A stretch of 7,759 nt of DNA from Nitrosopumilaceae archaeon. Lineage in GTDB: Archaea > Thermoproteota > Nitrososphaeria > Nitrososphaerales > Nitrosopumilaceae. The notes beneath the pieces were generated by a model. It was not told the DNA's origin and ran no database searches. It saw only the letters and a list, made by a program, of their open reading frames with translations. This document shows, in pieces, positions 1-6,181 of the stretch. Location: the NCBI GenBank assembly GCA_020027255.1, contig JAHRAP010000033.1:1-7759 (forward strand), in the 5' to 3' direction. Numbering within the stretch: position 1 is the stretch's first letter; every line of letters begins with the position of its first letter. The position numbers and the translations under genes were made by a program.

Positions 1-37
1 CGGCGATTACGTGAAACTCAAAAAATTAGAGAGTTAA
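1..37 (+). other. Left-edge fragment: possible end of an upstream gene or in-frame HemB-like remnant
   Basis: Two readings are possible. Frame 2 gives GDYVKLKKLES followed by TAA at 35-37, overlapping the dinB ATG, which would be the tail of an upstream gene translationally coupled to dinB. Frame 1 is continuous with dinB and gives RRLRETQKIREL, resembling the N-terminus of porphobilinogen synthase (HemB). Only 12 residues are visible in either case, so neither is secure. Confidence 0.3.
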
Positions 38-1140
38 TGCAAGAGAAAATAATGCAAAAAATAATAATGCATGTAGATTTTGATTATTTTTTTGCACAGT
101 GTGAGGAAATAAGAAATCCAAAAATCAAAAATAAGCCTGTGATTGTATGTGTATTCTCAAATAGAGGTAACGATAGCGGAGTAGTAGCGACTTCAAATTA
201 CATAGCTAGAAGATATAAAATAAAATCTGGAATTTCAATAACATTAGCAAAAATGAAACTTGGAAGTAGAAATGATGCAATATTTATAAAATCTGATTAT
301 CAATATTATTCAAAAATTTCAGATAGTGCAATGCATATTATCAAAAAATATGCCAATATTTTTGAATATGTTGGAAAAGATGAAGCGTATTTAGATATAT
401 CAAAAAATTGCAATAGTAATTATGAAAATGCTAAATCCATATCAAATAAAATGAAAGATGAAATTTTAAATAAAATTAGAATGACTTGTTCTATCGGTAT
501 ATCACATAACAAATTAATATCGAAGATTGCATCTGCACACGAAAAACCTAATGGTTTAACAATTGTAAGGCCTGAAAATGTTAGTAAATTTTTAAATAAT
601 ATCGAGATTTCAAAGATACCTAGAATTGGTTCAAAAACCATGAAAAGAATTGCTGAAATGAATTTATACACAATAAAACAATTACAAGAATTAGATATTT
701 TTAAAATTAACCAATTATTTGGAAAAAAGTTTGGTTCATATATATATAATTCAATAAGAGGCAGATGCCCAGAAGTAGTAAAAATCAAAGAACCTGTAAA
801 TCAGATTAGCAAAATAATTACATTGCAAAATGATTTAAATGAATATAAATATATTTTACAAAATTTATTGTATATATGTAAAAGTATACATAAAATTGTC
901 GTCGCCGAGAAGAAGATGTTTAAAAATGTAACAATACAACTAGTACATACAAATTTAGTGAGTAAAACTGCATCGAAAATGCTATTACGACATACAAATA
1001 ATAAATCCGAATTCGAGAATGTAATCAAAAATTTATTAATAGGCATGCTTGATAAAAATGATAAAATTAGAAGAGTTGGAATACGAGTTTCTGGATTATC
1101 GAGCAATGTGGATCAATCAAACATTAATAATTTTTTTTAA
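37..1140 (+). CDS. dinB: Y-family translesion DNA polymerase IV (Dpo4/DinB type)
   Basis: This is a DNA polymerase that copies past damaged template bases. Residue 14 lies in VDFDYFFAQCEE, which holds the first metal-binding aspartates (D14, D16). Residues 115-116 (KDEAYLDIS) give the second acidic pair. NYIARR is the nucleotide-binding finger motif, and GISHNKLISKIAS..KPNG (K159) completes the palm. A helix-hairpin-helix (IPRIGSKT, about 194-201) forms the thumb, and residues about 255-350 match the little finger. The last eight residues, QSNINNFF, fit the PCNA-binding PIP box. Length (367 aa) is slightly above Dpo4 (about 350). The start is uncertain: ATGs at 37, 52 and 67 are in frame, and the frame stays open to the window edge. 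The ATG at 37 overlaps a possible upstream stop (TAATG); the ATG at 52 gives an N-terminus closer to what I expect of archaeal Dpo4. The 3' end overlaps the convergent sortase gene. Confidence 0.95.
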   Translation: MQEKIMQKIIMHVDFDYFFAQCEEIRNPKIKNKPVIVCVFSNRGNDSGVVATSNYIARRYKIKSGISITLAKMKLGSRNDAIFIKSDYQYYSKISDSAMHIIKKYANIFEYVGKDEAYLDISKNCNSNYENAKSISNKMKDEILNKIRMTCSIGISHNKLISKIASAHEKPNGLTIVRPENVSKFLNNIEISKIPRIGSKTMKRIAEMNLYTIKQLQELDIFKINQLFGKKFGSYIYNSIRGRCPEVVKIKEPVNQISKIITLQNDLNEYKYILQNLLYICKSIHKIVVAEKKMFKNVTIQLVHTNLVSKTASKMLLRHTNNKSEFENVIKNLLIGMLDKNDKIRRVGIRVSGLSSNVDQSNINNFF

Positions 1141-2059
1141 TTTTATTTTCATGATTTTTTGATAATCTATATTCAATTGCAGTCACAGTCATCAAAAAAA
1201 TAATCAACCAAGGAACAAATATAATTTCACCTGCAACAGAATGGAATTCTTCAAATTTACTTGGATTAGTAGATATTTTTAATGCAAATACAGATAAAAA
1301 AAATATTCGTATCATATTTGCAATAATAGTACCAATAACACCAACTATGAAATAGGCGAGTTTTTTTTTTATTACTATATTCATTTTTAATAGAAATGCA
1401 ATCATAACTAAAGAATAAATTACAATACTATGTACACCTGCTGAAGGCCAAAATACTTGCAAAGCAAATGAACCATGATCCCCATCTAGAAATAATAAAT
1501 TATTGTGTGCAATAGCAGTACCAATTCCAGTCATAGTGATCAAGAACGCATCTATTTTTACCATATACTGCACAGCATATTGTAATAGGCCAAGTGTATC
1601 GTAAGGAAACATAGCGTCTAAAAACAATATTATCGAATTGCCTATTAGAAATATTGGAGACGCAGGAGCTAATTTTATCCAGTTACGACCCAAGAATATA
1701 GTGAGAATGCAAATAACAAAAATAGCCATAACTAAAAAATCCCACATTATGAGCCAAGAAGAAGATAAATTAACATCATACAAAGATATTAAATTTTCAA
1801 AATATTCTCCAAGACCGTATGGTAATGAAATAAAATAAAATGCCGATGCAGATAATGCTACGATGGATAAAACTATTTTTAGACGAGTTGAATTAATATT
1901 ATGTAAAAAAAATAATTCGATAAACACAAAAGTTAAAGCAAAAATAAATCCACCCCTTCCTTGGTTCCAACTTAAATTAAAACTGTCAGGGTAGATAATT
2001 AATACCAATAAAGTGGGAATAAATAATATAAAAATTATATGTGTATTTCTATGATTCAA
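1124..2059 (-). CDS. Archaeosortase/exosortase-family membrane protein (thaumarchaeosortase type)
   Basis: This 311-aa integral membrane protein has about eight hydrophobic segments (roughly residues 7-23, 36-52, 62-79, 102-122, 134-150, 165-182, 206-225, 234-259, 278-297). The family consists of membrane transpeptidases that recognise a C-terminal tripartite sorting signal on exported proteins and cleave or transfer it. The family triad is recognisable: PSAGVHS (S206 where exosortases have Cys), NMIR (R251) and FHSVAGE (H273). Cys to Ser is the notable change; I recall, unverified, that the thaumarchaeal subfamily is defined this way. The start is TTG at 2059: an in-frame stop lies at 2066-2068 and the next Met is residue 105, so no ATG start is possible. 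No candidate substrate gene lies in the window. The 3' end overlaps dinB by 17 bp. A 10-base A run encodes K231-K233. Family assignment is good; enzymatic activity and substrate are inferred. Confidence 0.8.
   Translation of the reverse strand: MNHRNTHIIFILFIPTLLVLIIYPDSFNLSWNQGRGGFIFALTFVFIELFFLHNINSTRLKIVLSIVALSASAFYFISLPYGLGEYFENLISLYDVNLSSSWLIMWDFLVMAIFVICILTIFLGRNWIKLAPASPIFLIGNSIILFLDAMFPYDTLGLLQYAVQYMVKIDAFLITMTGIGTAIAHNNLLFLDGDHGSFALQVFWPSAGVHSIVIYSLVMIAFLLKMNIVIKKKLAYFIVGVIGTIIANMIRIFFLSVFALKISTNPSKFEEFHSVAGEIIFVPWLIIFLMTVTAIEYRLSKNHENKIKKNY
1131..1160 (+). terminator. T-rich terminator region of dinB
   Basis: Starting within the last two Phe codons of dinB, the plus strand carries T8 (1131-1138), then two T4 runs and T6 (1155-1160). 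Archaeal RNA polymerase commonly stops at such clustered T tracts without a hairpin. The region lies inside the convergent sortase gene, whose coding constraints (Lys/Asn-rich tail read from the other strand) could also produce the T tracts. Confidence 0.4.
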
Positions 2060-2065
2060 CCAAGA

Positions 2066-2083
2066 TTATTAATTAATTAATAA
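2066..2083. promoter_or_regulatory. 18-bp perfect AT palindrome in the sortase promoter region
   Basis: TTATTAATTAATTAATAA is a perfect inverted repeat at -7 to -24 relative to the TTG start of the sortase gene. A TATA-like stretch (minus strand TTAATTTA, about 2082-2089) overlaps its distal edge, 26 bases from the start. The palindrome would therefore lie between TATA and the transcription start, a usual place for a repressor site. It consists only of A and T, so a chance origin in this background is possible. Confidence 0.35.
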
Positions 2084-2160
2084 ATTAAGTGTAGCTTTCG
2101 ATATAATTTTTGAGATTAATTTTATCAAATAATATCATTATTATGCTAAAATATAAAAAA

Positions 2161-2170
2161 CGATAAAATA
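2161..2170 (+). promoter_or_regulatory. Possible TATA box of the beta-hydroxyacid dehydrogenase gene
   Basis: CGATAAAATA is centred about 27 bases before the ATG at 2193 and fits a leaderless archaeal promoter. A second AT-rich stretch (about 2148-2158, AAATATAAAAA) lies about 40 bases ahead and would imply a longer leader. The rest of the 2060-2192 spacer is AT-rich with no RNA gene that I can recognise. Confidence 0.35.
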
Positions 2171-2192
2171 ACTGCAAATTTGTTTATTGGTA

Positions 2193-3080
2193 ATGACTCA
2201 GATAGGTGTTATTGGAACTGGCATGTTAGGATATGCTATATGTACACGCTTACTAAAATCTAAGCTTAAAGTAATTGTGTATAATAGAACAAAATCAAAA
2301 GCATTAGATCTTATTGATTTAGGCGCAAAAATAGTAGAAACACCTAAAGAAGTAGCATTAAACTCTGAAATAATTTTCACCGTTATAAAAGATGCTTCAT
2401 CTGTCAATGCAGTATCATTTGGTAAAAATGGCATCATATATGGAAACCATAAAGATCTTGTAGTATCAGATATAAGTACTATAAATCCCATTGACTCAAT
2501 TGAAATACACAAAAAATTTTCAAAATACAATATATCAATGCTAGACACACCAGTAATGGGAGGTCCAAAAGCCGCAATGAACGGAGAATTAATTTTAATG
2601 GCGTCTGGCAACAAAATAATTTATAAGAAATATAAAAATATTTTTAAACGTATTGCTAAACAAACGTTTTATTTGGGCAAATATGGAACGTCACATTTAA
2701 TAAAATTGTCAATGAATATGCAAATAGCATTTTTAGCCATATCAATTTCAGAAGGCATGATTCTTGCTAAAAAAGCTTCGATAGATCCTAAACGGTTTTT
2801 AAAAATATTGAATTCAACATATTTCAAAACTGGAATGAGTGAAAATAAAGCGTATAAAATGGCCAACAATAATTTTAAACCTACATTTATGTTAAAAAAT
2901 TTAAAGAAAGATTTGAATATAATTGTATCAGTTGCACGCAGTTTTAATTTGAATCTTCCGATAACTAGAAAGATTAATTCAATATATCAAAATGCAGATC
3001 ACGAAGGTTTTGGCGAATTAGATTATACTGGAATCTTTTCATATTTAAATAAGATATCAAATACTAGTGACAAATTATAG
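2193..3080 (+). CDS. NAD(P)-dependent beta-hydroxyacid dehydrogenase (3-hydroxyisobutyrate/GLYR family)
   Basis: This 295-aa soluble oxidoreductase has an N-terminal Rossmann domain and an all-helical C-terminal domain, the usual layout and length of the beta-hydroxyacid dehydrogenase family. Visible motifs are the dinucleotide loop G8-T9-G10-M11-L12-G13, VYNRT at 29-33 (an Arg after the second strand usually favours NADPH), the substrate loop DTPVMGGPKAAMNGEL at about 118-133, the presumed catalytic K171 with N175 (KLSMN), and the family helix FKPTFMLKNLKKDL at 228-241. The substrate loop has Met where many members have Ser (VSGG). The substrate therefore cannot be assigned; 3-hydroxyisobutyrate, tartronate semialdehyde, glyoxylate and succinate semialdehyde are all family substrates. 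The ATG at 2193 is preferred over a TTG six bases upstream because it gives the standard MTQIGVIGTG start. The gene stands alone and converges on the beta-CASP gene 3 bp away. Confidence 0.85.
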   Translation: MTQIGVIGTGMLGYAICTRLLKSKLKVIVYNRTKSKALDLIDLGAKIVETPKEVALNSEIIFTVIKDASSVNAVSFGKNGIIYGNHKDLVVSDISTINPIDSIEIHKKFSKYNISMLDTPVMGGPKAAMNGELILMASGNKIIYKKYKNIFKRIAKQTFYLGKYGTSHLIKLSMNMQIAFLAISISEGMILAKKASIDPKRFLKILNSTYFKTGMSENKAYKMANNNFKPTFMLKNLKKDLNIIVSVARSFNLNLPITRKINSIYQNADHEGFGELDYTGIFSYLNKISNTSDKL

Positions 3081-3083
3081 TTT

Positions 3084-4052
3084 TCATCTTTCGTTGATAT
3101 TTAATGGTTTAGACTCAATACCAAGTTTGTTTAAATGATCAGAGAATTCTTTTGTGAAGCCATGGACAGTATATACTTTTTCGGCATTTGTCTTATACAC
3201 AACATCCAACAACTCATTGAAGTCACAATGATCACTTAGTGGAAACGAATAATCGTGTTGTCTCCCGAAAAAAAATCTCTGTGAATTAGCCCATCCAGTA
3301 AAACCTATTGTCACTGCACCGAACTTAGATTTCATTTTAACAATAAATTGATTTTTTTCAGACATGAATGGTGCGATCATTATCCAAGGTTTTTTGTTCA
3401 ACAATCCACGTTTATCAGCATCTATATCATTTAATCCAGGTTTTAGATCCATTCCAAGCGAAATGCACAAATCATTAATTTGTTTTACTTTATATTGATA
3501 ATATATTGGATCCCAATGTGAAAATAATTTTGTTAATATTTGAGCTTTACCAAAAGCATGTCCCAATAATAATACTGGAATGCCCTTAGAATATAGATCA
3601 GATATTAATTTATTTACGTCTTTAACTATTTCATATAATTTGGGAAATTTAAATTCTGGCAAGCCAAAAGTGCATTCTGTAATAAGTGTTTTACATTTAG
3701 GAATGTCAATATTCTTTGTTATACCTTTATTACGTATACAAATATCACCAGTATAGAAAATATCATCGAATAATAAACCTTTGGACCCAATTACATGGTA
3801 TGTATCAATCAAAGAAAATCCATCTAAAGATCGTTTGAAATTTTTCATGTTTATACCATACAAATTAGCTATTTTTGTGGTTTCAATAGATGTGAGTATC
3901 AATCCATTAACATCGTTAATAGTAGGAAGATGATCTTTATGAGCGTGCGATATGAAATTTATGGATTTAGGCAGTACATGTTTTGGATCTAAATTTACCA
4001 ATGCGGTATTTGTTTTACAAACTACTCCATTTCTAGTATATTCTATTTGCAT
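3084..4052 (-). CDS. Beta-CASP metallo-beta-lactamase nuclease (mRNA 3'-end processing factor/exonuclease-like)
   Basis: This 322-aa protein carries both halves of a beta-CASP nuclease. Metal ligands of the beta-lactamase fold are SHAHKDH (H36, H38, D40, H41), H86 in TYHVIGS, D103 in YTGDI and H275 in SDHCDF. The beta-CASP motifs are A (E126 in TECTFG), B (H165 in LLGHAFGKAQ) and C (H297 in VHGF). All catalytic positions expected for a two-metal nuclease appear present. The protein is much shorter than RNase J or KH-domain archaeal CPSF homologues and resembles the short forms annotated as exonucleases or DNA-ligase-associated exonucleases. No ligase or helicase gene is adjacent, so an RNA or DNA target cannot be chosen from context. 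The ATG at 4052 is preceded by a TATA-like box at 4087-4080. It is divergent from purN and convergent with the dehydrogenase gene. Confidence 0.87.
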   Translation of the reverse strand: MQIEYTRNGVVCKTNTALVNLDPKHVLPKSINFISHAHKDHLPTINDVNGLILTSIETTKIANLYGINMKNFKRSLDGFSLIDTYHVIGSKGLLFDDIFYTGDICIRNKGITKNIDIPKCKTLITECTFGLPEFKFPKLYEIVKDVNKLISDLYSKGIPVLLLGHAFGKAQILTKLFSHWDPIYYQYKVKQINDLCISLGMDLKPGLNDIDADKRGLLNKKPWIMIAPFMSEKNQFIVKMKSKFGAVTIGFTGWANSQRFFFGRQHDYSFPLSDHCDFNELLDVVYKTNAEKVYTVHGFTKEFSDHLNKLGIESKPLNINER

Positions 4053-4079
4053 TATAAAAATATGAATTGCGTTATGTTT

Positions 4080-4088
4080 GATATAAAT
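4080..4088. promoter_or_regulatory. Shared divergent TATA element for the beta-CASP gene and purN
   Basis: The 61-bp gap between the two divergent starts (4052 and 4114) has GATATAAAT almost exactly at its midpoint. Read on the minus strand it is TTTATATC, centred about 31 bases ahead of the ATG at 4052. Read on the plus strand it is ATATAAAT, centred about 30 bases ahead of the TTG at 4114. Both spacings suit archaeal transcripts with leaders of only a few bases. No Shine-Dalgarno sequence is visible for either gene. Assignment is by spacing and resemblance to the TTTATATA consensus only. Confidence 0.5.
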
Positions 4089-4113
4089 TACTGTACCATT
4101 GATCTTTTGTTAA

Positions 4114-4737
4114 TTGGTTAATTTAGCCATTTTAATTTCAGGGAGAGGAAGTAATATGGAAGCTATATTGAATTTTGCGATTAAAAAAAAAGTAGTGAAT
4201 CCAGTAATTATAATTTCGAATAACTATGATGCCGCAGGCATAAAGATTGCTTCCAAATTTGGAATAAATATAAAAATCCTGCCAAATTTAAAAGATAGGA
4301 AAATGTATGATAAAAAACTTGAACAGATATTACATAAATATAATGTAACACCAAAAAATGGATTAATATGCTTAGCAGGGTTTATGAGGATTTTGGGTGA
4401 AGGTATAATTAGAAAATACAAAAATAGAATTATGAATATTCATCCATCTTTATTACCAGCATTTGCTGGTTTAGGTGCGCAAAAACAAGCTATAGAATAT
4501 GGAGTTAAATATAGTGGGTGTACTGTCCATTTTGTAGATGGTGGAATAGACACAGGTCCAATAATTTTACAAGATATAGTAAAAATACAAGATGATGATG
4601 ATCACATATCGTTAGCTAAAAAAATACTTCATAAGGAACATCAGATATACCCTAAAGCCATAAATTTGTTTGCGACTAAAAAATTAATTATCGATGGAAG
4701 AACAGTCAAAATAAATGATAGTACACTAAGAAATTAA
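4114..4737 (+). CDS. purN: Phosphoribosylglycinamide formyltransferase, 10-formyl-THF dependent
   Basis: PurN transfers a formyl group from 10-formyl-tetrahydrofolate to glycinamide ribonucleotide, the third step of de novo purine synthesis. At 207 aa it is of normal length. It shows the phosphate-binding loop ISGRGSN (8-14), the core motif LAGFMRIL (87-94), and the catalytic triad N108 and H110 (MNIHPSLLPAF) with D146 (VDGGIDTGPI). These match N106, H108 and D144 of the E. coli enzyme. The start must be TTG at 4114: the first ATG in frame encodes residue 15, after the nucleotide loop. The gene is the first of a three-gene operon with folD and a folate cyclo-ligase, which supply and recycle its cofactor. 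PurD, which makes its other substrate, is encoded convergently just downstream. A run of nine A bases (4183-4191) lies near the 5' end with the frame intact. Confidence 0.95.
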   Translation: MVNLAILISGRGSNMEAILNFAIKKKVVNPVIIISNNYDAAGIKIASKFGINIKILPNLKDRKMYDKKLEQILHKYNVTPKNGLICLAGFMRILGEGIIRKYKNRIMNIHPSLLPAFAGLGAQKQAIEYGVKYSGCTVHFVDGGIDTGPIILQDIVKIQDDDDHISLAKKILHKEHQIYPKAINLFATKKLIIDGRTVKINDSTLRN

Positions 4738-4761
4738 TTATATGAATTATTTATGATTATA

Positions 4762-5607
4762 ATGGCAGGAATCAAAATAGATGGAATTCAAATATCCGAA
4801 AAAATTAAAACTCAAATCACAAAAAAAATAAACAAATTAAAATCAAATGGAGTAAATCCATGCCTAGCCACTATATTAATTGGAGATAATCCATCGTCAG
4901 TCACATACATAAAAAAGAAACATGATGCATGTAAAGAAGTTGGTATTAAAACCATAGATCACAAATTACCTCATAACATATCACAAAATGATGTGAATGT
5001 ATTGATAAACTCATTGAATGGTGATGGCAAAGTTCATGGCATATTAGTTCAATTACCATTACCAAAAACATTGGATAGATTTGAAACTATATCACACATA
5101 TCACCTAAAAAAGATGTGGATGGATTGACACCATATAATTTAGGTATGCTTACTATGGGCAAAAAAATTTTAGTGGCGTGCACACCCTTAGGCATATTAG
5201 AGATATTTGATCATTACAATATTCCAATTAGTGGGAAAAATATAGTAATTATAAATAGAACAGAATTGATTGGTAAACCACTATATAATTTATTATTAAG
5301 CAGAGATGCAACAGTTATATCATGTCATTCTTTAACAAGAAATTTAAAAAAGTTATGCAAAATAGGCGATATAATAATCACAGCAGTAGGCAACAGACAA
5401 AAATTTATTTTAACGAAAGACATGATTAAAGATAATGCAATAGTAATAGATGTAGCGATATCAAGATACAATGGAAAATTGGTGGGAGATACAGATTTTA
5501 AGCAAATAATAAAAAAAGCGTCCTATACAAGTCCAGTACCAGGAGGAGTTGGACCCATAACAGTTGCAATGCTATTAAAAAATACCACAATTGCAGCATC
5601 GTTGTGA
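4762..5607 (+). CDS. folD: Bifunctional methylene-THF dehydrogenase/methenyl-THF cyclohydrolase
   Basis: FolD oxidises 5,10-methylene-tetrahydrofolate with NAD(P) and hydrolyses the product to 10-formyl-tetrahydrofolate, the donor used by PurN. With the ATG at 4762 it is 281 aa and begins MAGIKIDG, the typical start; an in-frame ATG at 4753 would add three residues. Active-site residues are Y49 and K53 (SVTYIKKK), Q97 (GILVQLPLP) and D120 (KDVDGLTP), matching Y52, K56, Q100 and D125 of the human enzyme. The Rossmann part shows NRTELIGKPL, and the C-terminus has the signature PVPGGVGPITVAMLLKNT. The gap from purN is 24 bp without a clear promoter, and the stop codon abuts the next gene's start, so cotranscription is likely. 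NADP versus NAD preference is not resolved here. Confidence 0.96.
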   Translation: MAGIKIDGIQISEKIKTQITKKINKLKSNGVNPCLATILIGDNPSSVTYIKKKHDACKEVGIKTIDHKLPHNISQNDVNVLINSLNGDGKVHGILVQLPLPKTLDRFETISHISPKKDVDGLTPYNLGMLTMGKKILVACTPLGILEIFDHYNIPISGKNIVIINRTELIGKPLYNLLLSRDATVISCHSLTRNLKKLCKIGDIIITAVGNRQKFILTKDMIKDNAIVIDVAISRYNGKLVGDTDFKQIIKKASYTSPVPGGVGPITVAMLLKNTTIAASL

Positions 5608-6168
5608 TTGTCAAACAAAATAAAATCAGTATTAAGAAGGATGAAGTTAGATGACAGAAATTCAATTCCAGAACAAACACGATTTGCATTAAGCCAAAAA
5701 ATATGTAACAAGTTTATTCAAACTGACATATATATAAAATCAGATAGCATTGGTTGTTACTACCCAATTGGAAGTGAAGTTGATATCAAATATATATTTT
5801 TAGATATATTTAAAAAAAACAAAAAATTGTTTTTGCCCAAAATAAAAAACGATATCATCAATTTTACGATAGTTAAAAATTTAGATAGTTTGATAAAAAA
5901 TAGATTTGGAATTTTAGAACCTGCAGCAGACAATAATCATACAATATCAAATAAAATAGATTTACTTATAGTACCAGCTATTGCAGTCACAAGATCAGGA
6001 ATGAGATTAGGATACGGTGAAGGATATTATGATAAATTTCTTACGTTATACAAAATTAGAACTATTTCAATTGTGTATGACGACCAATTAATTAAATCCA
6101 TACCAAATTCCGAATATGATTTGGTGCTAGATTACATAATTACGGAAACTAATTATTTTAAAACATAA
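5608..6168 (+). CDS. 5-formyltetrahydrofolate cyclo-ligase (MTHFS)
   Basis: This enzyme uses ATP to convert 5-formyl-tetrahydrofolate, a side product that accumulates and inhibits folate enzymes, back to 5,10-methenyl-tetrahydrofolate. The protein is 186 aa, a normal length. It shows the basic N-terminal helix (KSVLRRMKLDDRNSIP), GCYYPIGSEVD near residues 49-59, and the ATP/phosphate-binding signature VPAIAVTRSGMRLGYGEGYYDKF, with GMRLGYGEGYYD at 131-142. The start is TTG at 5608, directly after folD's TGA with no gap. The only ATG nearby encodes residue 12 and would cut away the conserved N-terminal basic helix. Its position after folD puts folate recycling in the same transcript as PurN. 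It ends 13 bp from the stop of convergent purD. Confidence 0.92.
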   Translation: MSNKIKSVLRRMKLDDRNSIPEQTRFALSQKICNKFIQTDIYIKSDSIGCYYPIGSEVDIKYIFLDIFKKNKKLFLPKIKNDIINFTIVKNLDSLIKNRFGILEPAADNNHTISNKIDLLIVPAIAVTRSGMRLGYGEGYYDKFLTLYKIRTISIVYDDQLIKSIPNSEYDLVLDYIITETNYFKT

Positions 6169-6181
6169 TTATAGCCATCAT

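Noticed and set aside
420..1106. Two minus-strand open frames opposite dinB
   Set aside because: They are antisense to well-conserved polymerase motifs, hydrophobic as expected from reading Lys/Asn-rich codons backwards, and match no family I know.
1361..1370. Frameshift in the sortase gene at the T10 run
   Set aside because: The frame stays open and conserved catalytic positions lie on both sides of the run (S206 before; R251 and H273 after), so no frameshift is needed.
1638..1838. Plus-strand 66-codon open frame inside the sortase gene
   Set aside because: It is antisense to the membrane protein, has no promoter or family motif, and is a shadow frame.
2060..2192. Small RNA or tRNA in the longest intergenic spacer
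   Set aside because: No cloverleaf, no C/D or H/ACA box pair and no GC-rich structured segment is visible; the spacer is explained by two promoters.
2198..2869. Minus-strand open frames within the dehydrogenase gene
   Set aside because: They are antisense to the Rossmann and catalytic motifs of a recognised enzyme and have no motif of their own.
4224..4421. Minus-strand 65-codon open frame within purN
   Set aside because: It lies opposite conserved purN sequence and shows no recognisable domain.
5498..5711. Minus-strand open frames across the folD/cyclo-ligase joint
   Set aside because: They oppose the conserved folD C-terminal signature; no start signal or homology is visible.
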